DNA of 64,000 nucleotides, taken from NCBI GenBank assembly GCA_004362315.1, contig SNWL01000004.1, positions 620,001-684,000 of the forward strand, in the 5' to 3' direction. The position numbers and the translations under genes are program-made. The notes beneath the pieces were generated by a model. It was not told the DNA's origin and searched no databases. It saw only the letters and a program-made list of their open reading frames with translations. Below, in pieces: positions 63,179 through 64,000 of the stretch (positions are counted from its first letter, which is position 1; each line of letters opens with the position of its first letter). The stretch is from Mycobacterium sp. BK086. GTDB lineage: Bacteria; Actinomycetota; Actinomycetes; Mycobacteriales; Mycobacteriaceae.

Positions 63179-64000
63179 CGCAACATGTACTTTCGCGAAA
63201 AGGCCACGGTGGCAGCCGGTTCGGCGGTGAGTAGTGCGCCGTCGGCGCGGACTTCGAACGTGCGGGGATCGACCTCGACATGTGGAAGGGTGTCATTGCG
63301 CACCATGTCCTTCTTACGCAACCCACGTACCGATGCGATCGGCAGCACGTTCTTCCGCAGAGCGAGCTTGTCGGGTACCCCCGCGTCGATCGCGAGCGAG
63401 GACATGAACACGAACCCGAGTTCGGCGGCGGCGCTGCCAAGCGCTCCCCAGTTGGGACGGGCGATGATCGGCTCCGACGACGAGATGGACCCCGCGGCGT
63501 CACCGAGTGCCGCCCAGGCGATCAGCCCGTTCTTCAGTACCGCTTTGGGTTTGACACCGAAGAACGCGGGCTGCCAGATCACCAGGTCGGCGACCTTGCC
63601 CACCTCGACAGAACCGATATGGGCGGCGGCGCCGATCGAAATCGCCGGATTGATGGTGAGTTTCGCGATATAGCGCTTGACCCGTTCGTTGTCCGCGGCA
63701 ACCGTCGTCTCCTCCGGCAACCGGCCGACGCGCTGCTTCATCACGTCGGCGAGCTGCCAGCAGTTGGTGATGTTTTCGGCAAGGCGGCCCATCCCCTGGG
63801 TATCGCTGCCGAAGATCGAGATGGCTCCCATATCGTGCAGGAAGTCCTCGGCCACCATGGTCTGCGGCCGGATCCGGGCTTCGGCGAACGCAATATCCTC
63901 TGGCGCTTCCCAATTCATCAAATGCGCGATCATCGTCATCGGCACGCCTTCGTCCAGCCCGGCGACGGTGTAGGGATTCGTCGGGTTGGTCGTGCCGGGG
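63175..64000 (-). CDS. ureC: Urease alpha subunit UreC (partial, 5' end outside window), divergent flap
   Basis: About 275 C-terminal residues of the nickel metallohydrolase are visible. SDTQGMGR holds the catalytic aspartate, [34 protein letters not shown] and [13 protein letters not shown] are UreC hallmarks, and the end SRKYMLR matches the usual RYFLF-type terminus. In the mobile flap the canonical MVCHHL reads MIAHLM: the catalytic histidine is kept, the flap cysteine is alanine and the following histidine is leucine. That suggests a divergent urease type, still probably active. It belongs to the ureC-ureG-ureD operon. Confidence 0.9.
   Translation of the reverse strand, partial: PGTTNPTNPYTVAGLDEGVPMTMIAHLMNWEAPEDIAFAEARIRPQTMVAEDFLHDMGAISIFGSDTQGMGRLAENITNCWQLADVMKQRVGRLPEETTVAADNERVKRYIAKLTINPAISIGAAAHIGSVEVGKVADLVIWQPAFFGVKPKAVLKNGLIAWAALGDAAGSISSSEPIIARPNWGALGSAAAELGFVFMSSLAIDAGVPDKLALRKNVLPIASVRGLRKKDMVRNDTLPHVEVDPRTFEVRADGALLTAEPAATVAFSRKYMLR

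Overview
The window is about 64 kb of uniformly GC-rich actinobacterial chromosome and most likely comes from a fast-growing Mycobacterium (Mycolicibacterium). The evidence is a 19-kDa lipoprotein LpqH, a WS/DGAT triacylglycerol synthase, many acyl-CoA dehydrogenases and family III CoA-transferases, TcrX/TcrY-like regulators, hisC2, and a run (tadA, its partner gene, tyrA, a DUF1089 gene, proZWVX, a LapA-like gene, a fadE36-like gene) that matches from memory the order around Rv3752c-Rv3774 of M. tuberculosis. No insertion sequence, prophage, CRISPR array or replication origin was seen.

Layout. 1-3.0 kb: a partial SDR, then a LuxR-type response regulator, a lone receiver and a DUF4118-type histidine kinase. 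3.1-7.5 kb: a complete CoA-dependent oxalate catabolism cassette (oxalyl-CoA decarboxylase, formyl-CoA:oxalate CoA-transferase, oxalate-CoA ligase). 7.5-11 kb, minus strand: haloalkane dehalogenase, an atypical tRNA-guanine transglycosylase and a P450. 11.1-13.0 kb: lpqH with a strong terminator, then a WS/DGAT. 13.1-17.2 kb: a patch of poorly known secreted or membrane proteins ending at tRNA-Ser(CGA). 17.3-23.9 kb: tadA pair, tyrA, the osmoprotectant ABC transporter operon proXVWZ coupled to a glycolipid-binding-fold gene, and lapA-like.

23.9-33.8 kb: lipid and CoA metabolism. It includes an ACAD10/11-like kinase gene, a phosphatase, a zinc-ribbon metallopeptidase, an acyl-CoA dehydrogenase plus CoA-transferase, and a divergent operon kinase-SDR-acyl-CoA dehydrogenase-TetR-quinone reductase with palindromic operators at its head. 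33.8-37.7 kb: alkyl sulfatase and a secreted phosphoesterase. 37.7-44.9 kb: one tightly overlapping operon in which tcrX/tcrY-like two-component genes run straight into two ArnT-like membrane glycosyltransferases and a GT2-GtrA fusion. 45-50.6 kb: small membrane proteins, a ThrE-like exporter, and a second kinase-acyl-CoA dehydrogenase-SDR operon.

50.6-55.2 kb: small secreted proteins, a TetR gene with duplicated operators divergent from an unknown gene coupled to an FAD monooxygenase, and a membrane GGDEF protein. 55.4-61.3 kb: tRNA-Arg and tRNA-Ser, hisC2, cysK-cysE, an amino acid permease and an EchA21/ECH1-like isomerase. 61.3-64 kb: a small secreted protein and the end of a urease operon (ureC partial, ureG, ureD) with an unusual UreC flap and no ureF between ureC and ureG.

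The best candidates for undescribed biology are the two-component/glycosyltransferase operon, the repeated kinase/acyl-CoA dehydrogenase/SDR modules, the unusual Tgt, and the TetR-controlled unknown gene plus FAD monooxygenase.
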